From NCBI GenBank assembly GCA_964491395.1, contig CAZBGI010000014.1:6870-70869 (forward strand): a DNA stretch of 64,000 nucleotides. The letters run 5' to 3'. The translations under genes were made by a program, and so were the position numbers. The stretch's first letter is position 1. Every line of letters starts with the position of its first letter. The notes under the pieces were generated by a model. That model was not told the DNA's origin. It searched no databases and worked only from the letters and a program-made list of their open reading frames with translations. This document shows, in pieces, positions 8,738 through 20,400 of the stretch. The stretch comes from SKVR01 sp964491395. Its GTDB lineage: Bacteria > Bacteroidota > Bacteroidia > Bacteroidales > UBA7960.

Positions 8738-11311
8738 TTATAATTCTCCAATCAGTCTCCTTGCCCGGCTTACGGGAATTCTTTCTCCGTTGTCAAAGGC
8801 TACTACATAAATTTCATAGCCCAGTTTTCTTAAGGTACGCTGCATCTTATAGGCATCTTCAAAATCTTTGAAACTTCCCACAAGGTAGCGGTGATAGCGG
8901 TCGTAGTCGTAATAGTATATAATATCAACATGGGGCAGGTTGTCCATTATTTTTCTGTAAAATCCGGGATTTATGGGCACATTGGATGCCATAAACTGGA
9001 CCATAAACTCTACACCTTCAGCAAAGTGCGCATCTTTCTCAATAGAATTGAGGTATTTGAAGCTTCGCCTGGAAGAGGCTTCCAGGTATGCCTGCAGTTC
9101 AGTAAAGGGAATAGACTCGAAATGAGCTCGTCTGTTTAAACGGTGTTCTTTATCTGTGTTTGCATTTGCTATCGCCGGCATGGTCTTTCCGTGTCCTTTG
9201 GCGTAAATCCTGTCCGGGTCAATCTTGTTTCTTCTCAAATGAACAAGAATGCTGCGGGCACGTTGCTGCGACAGATAATGGTTGAAAAGATAGCTGCTGA
9301 TGATATCTGTATGTGCATGAATGATTATCCCCTGTTCGGGGTTGGCCTGCATATACTGAATCACTGTATCCAGTTGGGCTATTGCGAAATCCGTTAATGT
9401 CGCTTTGCCAAAGTCAAAGTAAATGACAGGAAATCCTTCTGAACTTAAGGTAAAGTCCTTGATATCCGTTGGCTGAGTAAGTTCTTCTGCAACAACGACT
9501 TCCTCAGTAACGACAGGTTCCGTTTCTTCTTCAACATACTCAGGTATGGACTCATCTGCCAGCTCTTCCTCCTGGATTTGTATATCCTCCGGCGTCGTTT
9601 CGTCGGTTTCTTGTTCTTCAACGGGTTCTGTCAGGGGGGTATCTGTTTCCTCAACGATGAGATCAGCAGGAACAAGGGAAAAGTTTTTTTCATAATCACG
9701 AATTACTTCAAACCTGTTGGCAAGAAGCTGGTCTCTTACAGCCAGTGTGTCTGCCACTTCCTGGTAACCCTCGGGATATGCATTGATGTAATAATTAACG
9801 TCTGTGCTTAGTTCAGGTAGTTCATAATAGCCTGCTGCATCGGTAGTGGCCGTGAAAAATCCATCAAAATCATCGAAGAAGAACAACTCAAGCCCTGCTA
9901 CCGGTTCACCCGATATTTGATCGGTAACTCTTCCCTGCACTACAAAAGTTTTGGGCATCACCCTGAAAGAGTATAAGTCATCTTCTCCTTTTCCTCCGGG
10001 TCTGTTGGAACTGAAAAATCCGCGTGTATAGTCTTCGTCGATGATAAAGCCAAAATCATCAGCACTGCTGTTTACCGGAACTCCCATGTTGAGGGGCTCA
10101 TCATATTCTCCCTCTTCTGAAATAAGGGTGTAAAAAACATCAAAACCACCAAAGCCGGGATGGCCATAGGAACTGAAATACAATACATCGCCGGCAATAA
10201 AAGGATAAGATTCATTAAAAGAAGTATTGATTTCGGGCCCCAGGTTGATGGGGTCTCCCCAGTTTCCTTGCTCATCCTGGATTATTTTGTAGATATCGTA
10301 TCCACCGTAACCACCCTCCATATCAGAAGCAAAGTACAGGGTTTTACCATCTTCTGAAATACTGGGATAACCGATGTTGTATTTATCGTTGTTAAAGGGG
10401 AATATCCGGGGTGTGCCCCAGAAATCATTTTGTGTATTGTGCTCAACAATGTAAATATCGGCAGTAGCCCGCTCGCCGGTAGGACCACCACTATTCATAA
10501 AATAAGCGATTTCGTTTTCTTCGTCATAGGAAAGGAAGCCATCGTAATAATTGGAGTTGATGGTTCCTCGCAGCAGGGTGGGGGTGTCCCAGTCTCCCTC
10601 TCGCCGGTTGAAGGTGGCCTCATAAATATTGGAATAACCATTTTCCCCTGATTCGAAATCCAGCGTGGAGGAAAAGACAATCCTTTCCTTCAATGTTCGG
10701 GACATCCATACCCAGTAAAAAATATTATTATTCCGAAGACGTACATCAATGTCAAATTGTTCGTCTACTCTTGCCTGTTCGTCATACATGACAGCAACAT
10801 TTTCCAGGAAAGCTGCTCCCCATTGCTGTCCGGGGTTGTTGATAGCCTCTTCGTTGGATACTTCAAATATCGTTTCGGTACTGTAATTTTCTTTGGCAAA
10901 GTAGGCCGACTGGCGAAGTTTTTCTCCCAGCGAATCGTCAGGACTTAATTTCATGTATTCTTCAATGTAAGTGATCGCCAGGTCAAATTCCTCTAAGCCA
11001 AGTGTCATTTCACTCAGGTGAAGGTAAATATCCTTTTCTTCGTATCCCATATTCAGGGCGATGGTATACCATTTTTTAGCCTCTTCATAATTAAGCAAAC
11101 GTCGATAAGATTCACCTACCTTGAAGGACAGTTCGCGCCTGATGTGGGGTTGTTCTTCCCTTCTCAGAATTTTCTGATACACGCTGATGGCCTCCTGGAA
11201 TTGCTCCTTCTCATAATAGTCATCACCCACCGCTATTCGTTGCTGGGTGCGTTGACTGATAGCAGGTAAAGATAAAAGAAAGCAAAACATGTAGATGTAA
11301 AGTCGCTTCAT
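8738..11311 (-). CDS. PorE-like OmpA-family lipid-free envelope protein (TPR, PD40, carboxypeptidase-regulatory-like, OmpA, SPOR-like tail)
   Basis: The 857-residue protein has a signal peptide (about 1-20), TPR-like helices (about 22-160), PD40/WD40-like propeller blades (about 195-450, with repeated Y-P-S-I/Y-P-F, S-S and G-G-x-D-I/V-Y motifs) and a carboxypeptidase-regulatory-like beta domain (about 465-540). An acidic Glu/Thr/Pro-rich linker follows (about 555-620), then an OmpA peptidoglycan-binding domain (about 630-730, Y-F-D-F ... N-x-x-L-S-x-x-R-A) and a C-terminal piece ending in a SPOR-like Y-L-V-G-S-F-K-D-F segment. TPR-propeller-CRD-OmpA is the known order of P. gingivalis PorE, which anchors the T9SS to peptidoglycan. 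Lying between the giant adhesin and PorP/SprF, it may be a cassette-specific paralogue rather than core PorE. The N terminus shows no lipobox. Confidence 0.82.
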   Translation of the reverse strand: MKRLYIYMFCFLLSLPAISQRTQQRIAVGDDYYEKEQFQEAISVYQKILRREEQPHIRRELSFKVGESYRRLLNYEEAKKWYTIALNMGYEEKDIYLHLSEMTLGLEEFDLAITYIEEYMKLSPDDSLGEKLRQSAYFAKENYSTETIFEVSNEEAINNPGQQWGAAFLENVAVMYDEQARVDEQFDIDVRLRNNNIFYWVWMSRTLKERIVFSSTLDFESGENGYSNIYEATFNRREGDWDTPTLLRGTINSNYYDGFLSYDEENEIAYFMNSGGPTGERATADIYIVEHNTQNDFWGTPRIFPFNNDKYNIGYPSISEDGKTLYFASDMEGGYGGYDIYKIIQDEQGNWGDPINLGPEINTSFNESYPFIAGDVLYFSSYGHPGFGGFDVFYTLISEEGEYDEPLNMGVPVNSSADDFGFIIDEDYTRGFFSSNRPGGKGEDDLYSFRVMPKTFVVQGRVTDQISGEPVAGLELFFFDDFDGFFTATTDAAGYYELPELSTDVNYYINAYPEGYQEVADTLAVRDQLLANRFEVIRDYEKNFSLVPADLIVEETDTPLTEPVEEQETDETTPEDIQIQEEELADESIPEYVEEETEPVVTEEVVVAEELTQPTDIKDFTLSSEGFPVIYFDFGKATLTDFAIAQLDTVIQYMQANPEQGIIIHAHTDIISSYLFNHYLSQQRARSILVHLRRNKIDPDRIYAKGHGKTMPAIANANTDKEHRLNRRAHFESIPFTELQAYLEASSRRSFKYLNSIEKDAHFAEGVEFMVQFMASNVPINPGFYRKIMDNLPHVDIIYYYDYDRYHRYLVGSFKDFEDAYKMQRTLRKLGYEIYVVAFDNGERIPVSRARRLIGEL

Positions 11312-11413
11312 TGCAATTGATTATGTTTAACGTTTTGAGGCCTTTTTTCTGACCATCAAAACATTGAGGTTAATGAATATAATCCTGAGTTAAAAGGGTT
11401 ATACGCATTAGTT

Positions 11414-11452
11414 GGCAGAAGGTTATCTGTGCCTGACAGGTAACCTTCTGCC
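11414..11452 (-). promoter_or_regulatory. Intergenic hairpin between adhesin and OmpA genes
   Basis: A perfect 12-bp stem (ggcagaaggtta/taaccttctgcc) with a 15-nt loop, itself partly self-complementary (ctgt/acag), begins 6 bp after the adhesin stop. There is no T-run behind it on the minus strand, so it is not a classic terminator. A 3'-end stabilising or partially terminating element within one transcript is a reasonable inference. Confidence 0.55.
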
Positions 11453-11458
11453 GGTTTA

Positions 11459-14400
11459 TTATTCTTGTAACACTACTGTTACGGAACCTTTTACGGTTGT
11501 TTTTTCGTTGTTTTCATCATAAATGTTCAATAAATAATAATAGGTTCCGGGAGAAACTTTTTTTCCATTGAAAGTGCCGTCCCAGCCCGAAGTGCCTTCG
11601 TAGACTTTCTGTCCCCAGCGGTTGAAGATGGTGAGTTCTGCTCCTTCTCCGAAAATATCGTTGATTCCATCTTCGTCGGGTGTAAAGGCATTGGGAAGTT
11701 CATTGAGAACAATGGCAACAAACTGACTGATACCCGGACATTCCTCATCATAAGCAACAACAAATACCTGCTCCCCGCCAATGAGTTCACTTGTTGACCA
11801 GGTGTTGAATGATCCACTCTGTACAAGGCGGGCATTGGCAATCTCCTCTTTGGTATCATTCTCATTATTGTCCTCGTCATTATCCTCATTATTGTCCTCG
11901 TTGTTGTCTTCATCATCTGTCTCCGGATCCAGCACATACCATTCGTACAGAGCGTAATCCGCGGGAAGTGCCTCGAAATTAACCGTCTGTCCGGGATAAA
12001 TGGAATGAGAGTTGCCGGCAAGCATATTGTTAATGTGGATGCTCACTTCCGGACTTTCGATGAAGTCAATCTGGATGGTTCCTGTAATAAAGCATCCCAT
12101 GGCATCCATCACCATCAGGCTGTAGCTTTCTGCAAAGGGGCCCTCAATGGTGGGATTCAACTCGTTTGAGACACTATTGCCGTCATTATCTGTCCAGAAA
12201 TACTGGTATGGTGTCATTCCACCTTCAACGGTAATGTTGTCACCCAGGGAGGCCAGGGTTTCTGCTTCACATATTGCGGGATTTGACACATTCACAAATC
12301 TCAGATCGCTGATATTGATAGCAACTTCCCCGGTGGCCACACAACCGGTCTGGTTGTCCGTAACAACTACGGTATAAACCGTTGATACTGTAGGGCTTAC
12401 TTCAGGGTTGGCTTCTGTGGAAGTGAATTCTTCGTCCTGGTTGGAAGTCCAGCTATAGCTGTATCCGGGTATGGCATCTCCTCCAATAGACTGGTTGGCT
12501 GCTTCTTCTGCTGAACAGTAGGTCATGTCGTCAGCAATCTCCACTACAGGTAAAGGATTTACAGTTACCACAACCTGCGCAATATCTGTACAATGATCGT
12601 TGGAAACCTCCAGGATAAAGGTAATCTGGCTGTTGTTGTCAAGGGTATACAGACCGGGCGTTACCTCAGGATTGGCTTCATTGCTGAAGAATCCGGAAGG
12701 GATGGACGTCCAGCTGTAAGTAAGCCCTTCTTCTTCACTTCCGCTACCCAGATTGATTGCTGCATCTGCACAAACTTCTGTATCTTCAATCACCTGGGCA
12801 TCAGGATTCTCATGCACGGTTACCACAACACTGTTTTGATTGGTACAACCTGTCAGGGTGTATGTCTCAATCAGCGTGTAGGTGGTGGTCTCCTGCGGGC
12901 TTACTGTCGGATTGGAGATGGTGGGATCACTGATAGATTCATCTTCGGGTTCACTGATCCATTGATACGTGTTGGGTGGCATGGGATCGGTATATTCGGT
13001 ACCGATTGTTACACTTTCTCCCAAACAGATATCCTGATCTTCTCCTGCATCAGCCAATGGAGTGGGGCTTACCGTAACAGTAACATTGTCTTCACTTGTA
13101 CATCCCAGCTTTATGTGCTGAACCAACAGGGTATACGTGGTTGTCTCCACAGGGCTTACCTCCGGATTGGGACTGTTGACGTCAAACTCTTCTTCCGGAT
13201 TGCTGGAAGTCCATGAGTAAGTCCACTCGCTCGAAACTTCTTCGGGACCTATGATTGTCGCTTCTCCTTCACAAACAACCTGGTCGTCACCGGCATCGGC
13301 TACTACATCAACTACGCTGATGGTAACAGTATTGGAGTTGGTACAACCACTTTCGGTGTAAGTCTCCACCAATGTATAAGTAGTAGTAACCAAGGGGTTG
13401 ACCTGTGGGTTGGAAGCTGTGGGGTCAATAAGCGAGGGGTCTTCGGGTTCACTGGTCCACAAATAAGTGTTGTTGGGTACCGGAGTGAAATCGTCTTCCA
13501 CACCGATATTCACCGTGTCTCCTGCACATATGGTCTGGTCTTCTGCTACCAAAGCAAGTGGCAGCGGATGGAATGTTACCGTAACTTCGCCATAAGAGAA
13601 GCATTGGTTGTCAAGGTTGGTGACCTCTACCCAGTAAGTACCGCTTTCGGTCACTTCCAGGGTTTGGCCCGTGCTTTCGTCTGACCATTCATAGCTTACA
13701 TTGTCAAACTCACCTGCATCAAGAACTACAGTTTCTCCTTCGCAGGCAAACAGGTCTTCTCCCAAATCAACGACCGGCGCAGGTACAACAGAAAGGGTTA
13801 CTTCGGCCTGGTCACTGCCGCAATCATTGTATGCAGTCAGGGTGAAAGTCGTTGTTTCGTTCATTACTACTTCAATGACCTCGTTGTTTTCATTGCCTTC
13901 AAAGTCATATTCGGGAACTGCGGTCCACAGGTAGGAGTCTCCACCTGAAGCTGTCAGTGTAACGATTCCTCCATCACATACTTCTGTGGCAGTTGCTTCA
14001 ATGGCAGCTACCGGCAGAGAGTTAAGCGTAATTTCGGCCTGACCATCCATCATGATGGTACAGCCTGTTGAGGTGTTGATGGCCCCGACGGTATAAGTTC
14101 CGGCTTCGGTCTGGAGTCCGAAACTGATAGCACTGTCCGTTCCCGGCAGGGTGGCAAGCGTGTCAGTATCGTTGAGAATGAGCGTGTAGTCAATTCCTGT
14201 TACCGAGCCATCAAGTCCTATCTCAACACCATCGGCGTCTTCACAGAATTCACCACCTCCGGTAACTGTAAAAATATCGGGTAAGGGAAGTACTTCAATT
14301 TCAGCACTGCCGTTCATGGTGAGTTCACATCCACTTACCGGATCTATTGCCATTACAGTATAGATGCCCGGTTGTGCAAGGAATCCAAAGGTGAGCAAAT

Positions 14401-17400
14401 CGCCGGTTCCGCTAAGAATATCGCCTTCCGGTGCGCCATCAAGCAGCAGTTGATAGTTGATACCTGCTTCACTTCCTTCCAGCATGATTTCAGCCCCTTC
14501 GCCACCTTCACAATATGCGCCACCGCCGGTTACATCGAACACTGCAAGCATTACAGGCTCAGAAACGTTTGTTTCAGCCGCAGATGAACAGTTGTTGGCA
14601 TCACTTACTCTTACTTCATAAAGGCCGGAATCGGTTATTCCGCTGAATACCACATTTTCACCTTCATTGGCAGTGAGCGGGCCCTCGACCTCGGTTTCAT
14701 TGAGCCAAAGGGTAAATTCGTATGGTTCGGTGCCTTGTGTGGCTGATGCTTCGATGGTAGCTTCATCACCGGGACAAACAATGTCTGTGATGGTTTGAGC
14801 TGTAACCAGAAGTGCTTCAGGTTCGGTAAGGATAAATTCTTCTGACAAAACATTGCACATGGCCTCATCGATAATGCTTACAAGGTAGGTTCCGGGTTCA
14901 AGTCCGGTGAAGTTTGCATTTCCTGTCTGGGGGCCCTGCAGGGTATCTCCACCGGAAAGGAGGAAATAGGCAAGTTCTCCGCTTCCGCCATTGGCAGAGA
15001 GTGAGACAGAGCCGTTGTCAAGTCCGTTGCAGGTAATATCGCTAACGTTTATGCTTGAGGAGTCAATGGTAATGGGATCCGGCTCATCAATAAAGATGAG
15101 GTCAGAAATTCCCGAACCACAACTATTGTCATCTGTAACCCTTACAAAATAGTTTCCGAAGGAAATTCCTTCAAAAGTTTGGGGGTCTGTGCTTGTTGCT
15201 ACGATGGTTTGCAAAACATTCAGATCTTCATCAAGCAACTCATAAGTATAAGGGAGGAGCCCCTGAGATGCTTCCACGGTAATGGTTCCTGAAGCTTCAC
15301 CGGCGCAAATGGCATCGGTGGTTGCTACGATAGAAATTGCAGGGCCTTCACCAATGGTAACCATTGTAGTAGCCGTGTTGAAGCAGCCGTTTTCATCTAC
15401 CAGGCGGTACTCTACCTCATAGGTTCCGGGGTCGGAGGATGCAAGGTCGATGGTACCTGTGTCGGAATCAATGCTAAGTCCAAACTGGGGTTCTGCACTG
15501 AAAGTTCCAAAATCAATGATATCCTCGGTTTCGATAATGACATCCACAGAACCCTCCTGGCAGAAGACATCTGCACCATAAGAAATGGTTGCTTCAGGCA
15601 GTGCAAGAATAGTAAGGGTTACAGGAGTTCGTTCACTTTCACACGAGGTTATATCGTCAACCGATGCTGCCCAGGCGGTATATTCGCCGGCATCTGTTGC
15701 GGTGGGTTGTGTTCCGGGTGTATCTCCGGTTTCATCAGTATACCACACTATGGAAGCTCCTGCCGGCGCAGTGGCAGTGGCTGTTTGTTCTGAACCATCA
15801 AAGCAAACTGTTTCATCCACAGCTATGGGTGCATCGGGAAGTGGCAGGATTTCAACTTCTGCCTGGCCTGTCATATCTGCCTCACAGCCTGTATCTTCGG
15901 TTTCTGCCACTACCGTGTAAATGCCTGCCAGGGGTTGTATCCCAAAGCTTACAGGATTACCGGTTCCACTGATAACTTCACCTGTGGGGTTTCCGTCCAG
16001 TATCAGGAAATAGTTGATTCCGGTTTCTGAACCATCCAGTCCTATTTCTACACCCTCTCCGCCATCGCAATATTCACCTCCACCGGTCACATTGTACGTT
16101 ATTGGCAGTGAGTTGAGTCCTATAACTGCTTCTCCGCTCATCGTTATGAAGCATCCGGTGGTGGTATCGGTAGCTATTACCGTGTAAGTGCCGGGAGTAG
16201 TTTGCAAACCAAAGCTAATGGCTGATCCGGTACCGGCAACAATATCTCCGGTAGCTGTATCATCAACAAACAGGGCATAGTTTACGTCCGTTTGGGAATT
16301 GTCAAGTCCCACTTCCACACCGTCACCAAACTCACAGTAATTTCCTCCACCGGTAACATTGTATACCATGGGGAGTTCCTGCTCATCAATGGTGGCGGAT
16401 CCGCTCATCATGTTTTCGCAACCTGTGGCTTCGTTCACTGCCCAAACGGTATAGTTTCCAATCTGGGTCTGAATCCCAAAACTGAGTGCATTACCGGTAC
16501 CGGCAAGGGTAGTCAGGGTATCATTATCGTTGAAAATCAGTGTGTAATTTACATCGGTTTCGGAGCCATCCAGCCCTATTTCAGCGCCGGCACCGCCGTC
16601 GCAGTACTCACCACCACCCGTTACATTAAAGGCAATGGGTAAGGGAAGAATGATCACATCCACACTGCCTGTCATCATGGTGGAGCAGGTAGATTCAGGG
16701 TGTGTTGCCTGCACACTATAGTTTCCTTCTTCTGTGTGGAGGCCAAAGCTGATTTCATCGCCGGTTCCTGGCACAGGAGCCCCTGTGTTGGTTCCTTCGT
16801 AAAGAAGCTGGTAGTTTACTCCGGTTTCACTTCCGTCAAGGATGATTTCCACACCCTCTCCGCCGGAGCAATAGGCATTATCACCGACAGTCATTACATT
16901 AAACTGGTCCAGCAGCAGGGGTTCGGAAACTTCTACGTCCTCTGTTGTTTCACAATCATTGGCATCTGTTGCCATGACGGTATAAAGTCCTGGTGCGTCA
17001 ATACCACTGAAGAATACCATTTCATCTTCGCCGGCAGTGAGCGGTCCATTTACCTGAACTCCACCTGACCAAAGGGTGAAGGTATAAGGCGCAGTGCCTT
17101 GCGAAGCAGAGGCCTCAATAATTGCTTCATCTTCGGGGCATACAATGTCAGGGTTGGTTTCTGCTGTAAGCAGCAGGGCATCCGGTTCGGTAATGGTGAA
17201 TTCTTCTGATAAAACACTACAGAGTGCTTCATCGGTAATGCTTATTACATAGGTTCCGGGTGCAAGATCTGAAAAGTTGGCGTTTCCGGTCTGGGGATCC
17301 TGAACAGGATTGCCCTCAGATAACAGCACGAATTCAAGCTCACCGCTTCCGCCGTTAGCAGAAAGGGAGATGCTGCCATCATCAAGACCATTGCATGTAA

Positions 17401-20400
17401 CGTTGGTAATATTTATGCTTGTGGGGTCGATAGCAATGGGATTCGGCTCATCAATGAGGATGAGGTCGGAAATGCCTGAACCGCAACTATTGTTATCGGT
17501 TACCTGCACATAATAGGAACCAGTAGCCAGGTCTGTAAAAGTCTGTGGATCAGTGGTGGTTGCAACAATGGTTTGCAACACATTCAGATCCTCATCAAGG
17601 AGTTCAAATGTATAGGGCAGTTCACCGGCTGAAGCTTCCACAGTAATGCTTCCGGTTGCTTCACCGGCGCAAATTGCATCGGATGGAGTAATGCTTGCAA
17701 AGGCAGGCACTTCGTCGATGGTGATGATGGTTGTTGTAGTGTTGAAACAGTTATTTTCATCAACGAAGCGGAATTCTATTTCGTAAGTTCCGGGTGCTGA
17801 GTTTGCCAGGTTGATGGTACCGGTATCTTCGTTGATATCAAGACCAAACTGGGGTTCTACGCTAAAAGTACCAAAAGAAATCACATCATCAGTTTCAAGT
17901 GCAACTTCTACCGTTCCTACCGGGCAGAAATTTTCGGCACCATAGGAAATGGTTACCTCCGGCAATGGGAAAATAACCAGGGTTACTTCCACTCGTTCAC
18001 TTTCGCACCCTGTTATATCGTCAACAGCGGCCGCCCATGCAGTATAGGTTTCCGGATCTGTACCTGTGGGGGCAGTGGTAATTTCACCACCAAACTGCTC
18101 TGTGTACCATACAATGGATGCACCAGCAGGCGGGGTTGCAGAGGCCATAAACTCATCGCCGGTAAAGCATTCTTCCTCATTATTGGCCACAGGCAATGCG
18201 GGTGTATCATTAATAACCAGTGTTACCAGTGTTCTTTCGCTTTCACAGCCTGTATCTTCGTCAATGGCAGCTGCCCATGCGCTGTAGGTGTCAGGATCAG
18301 TGCCGGAAGGAGCTTCAGTTGTTTCTTCTCCAAATTCGGTGGTGTACCATACCAGGGTCGTTCCTTCAGGAGCAGAGGCGGAGGCACTGTGCTCATTTCC
18401 GTCAAAGCAAACGGTAGTATCATTGGCTATGGGTGTATCGGGAAGTTCGTTAATGGTCAGGGTTACCAAAGTTCTTTCGCTTTCGCAGCCAGTAACATCG
18501 TCAACAGCAGCGGCCCAGGCAGAATAGCTGTCCGGGTCGGTACCAGTGGGAGCGGTAGTCTCCACATCCCCAAACTGGGTAGTATACCATACCAGGGTAG
18601 TTTCTGCAGCAACGGTTGCGGTTGCAGTGTGCTCTTCTCCGTCGAAACAAACCGTAACATTATTGGCTACCGGCTCTTCGGGTGTGTCGTTGATGATCAG
18701 GGTAACTTCTATTCGTTCGCTTTCGCAACCGGAGTCAACACCTACAGCAGCGGCCCATGCAGAGTAAGTGCCGGGGGCAGTGCCGGAGGGAGCTTCGCTG
18801 GTTTCGTCACCGGTTTCATTGGCATACCAGACAATGGTGGTACCTGCAGGAGGTGTTGCTGTTGCGGTGTGCTCAGTGCCATCAAAGCAAACTTCCGTAT
18901 CGTTGGCCTCAGGGGCGTCGGGAAGTTCATCAATGGTAATGGTGGTGATGGCTGTGTTGAAGCATCCGTTCACATCCTGGAAACGGTATTCAATTTCATA
19001 GGTTCCGGGTGTTGAATTGCCCAGGTTGATGGTACCGGTATCTTCGTTGATATCCAGTCCTGTTTCAGGCTCCTCACTAAAGGTACCAAAATCAATCTCA
19101 GTATCCTCACCAGGAGTGATAATAATGTCCACAGTTCCTTCGGGGCAGAAGTTCTCTGCTCCATAGGAAATGGTTGCTTCTGGTAGCGGGAAGATTTCCA
19201 GGGTAACCAGGGTTCTTTCGCTTTCGCATCCGGTAGCGGTAAACTCAGCCGCAGCCCATGCAGTATATATTCCGGGGTTAACACCTGAAGGAGCATTGCC
19301 GGGTTCATCGCCTGTCTCGTTGGCATACCAGACGATGACCGCACCCGAAGGAGGTGTAGCAGAGGCTTCAACAGAATCACCTGTAAAACATGCATTTTCG
19401 TTGTTGGCGATGGGTGCATCAGGAACATCGTTGATAGTAAGGATAACTTCTACCCGTTCACTCTCACATCCATCCAGTTCTGCTGCGGCCCATGCGTTAT
19501 AGGTGCCGGGATCTGTTGCCGAAGGAGCCGATGAAAGGACATCGCCGGTCTGGTTTTCATACCAAATCAGATTCACGCCTTCTTCCACGATTGCTCCTGC
19601 AGTATATTCAGTGCCGTCAAAACAAACGGTTACATTTTGTGGTGTGGGAGTTGCCGGGCTTTCCTGTATGGTCAAGGTTGCCTGTACACGGTCGCTTTCA
19701 CAGCCATCGGCATTGATAACAGCCGCCCATGCAGAATATTCTCCTGCTTCTGAACCCGAGGGGGCCGTGGTGGTATCAAAACCCGTTTCATTTTCGTACC
19801 AGACCAGGGTTGTTCCCGCAGGATGGGTTGCCGTAATGGTATGGGGGTCACCATCTTCACAAACCTCCAGGTCTGCTACTACAGGAGGAGCAGGCTGAGG
19901 TAGAATGGTAACGGTGGTAGATGTTGAACCATCGCAGTTTCCATCGGTATAGTGATAGATTACTTCGTAGGTTCCGGGATCGCTGTTTTCCAGGTCAATA
20001 TCTCCTGTGTTGGTATCAATGGCCAGGCCGGTAGAGGGAATTACTTCAAAATAGTGTCCGGCAGTGTAGTTAACGGTAACGGTCCATGTGTTGTTGTCTA
20101 CCCTGTTGCCATCGGAAGAACATTGAGGTGAAGGATTGAATGCTCGTCCTGCATGGAGCTCGAAAACAATGTCTCCTCCATCCACAACATCATTGGCAAT
20201 ACGGAGGTCGGAACGGCTGTATGAATAAGTTCCGGGATCATTTCCAACTCCAATAAATACTTCTTCTTCGCTTGTGCCATTGGGTGAAATGCAGCGCAAC
20301 TGGCTGTGCTGATCCGACAAATAGTGACCACCGCTGGCCGACATATTATACTCCACATCCACAGAAGTGATGACAGATCCCAGGGGAATGGGAACAGTAA

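Noticed and set aside
12593..19015. Long plus-strand frames opposite the adhesin (for example 12593-13216 and 18389-19015)
   Set aside because: They mirror the repeat periodicity of the adhesin on the other strand and are antisense shadows of a biased, repetitive gene.
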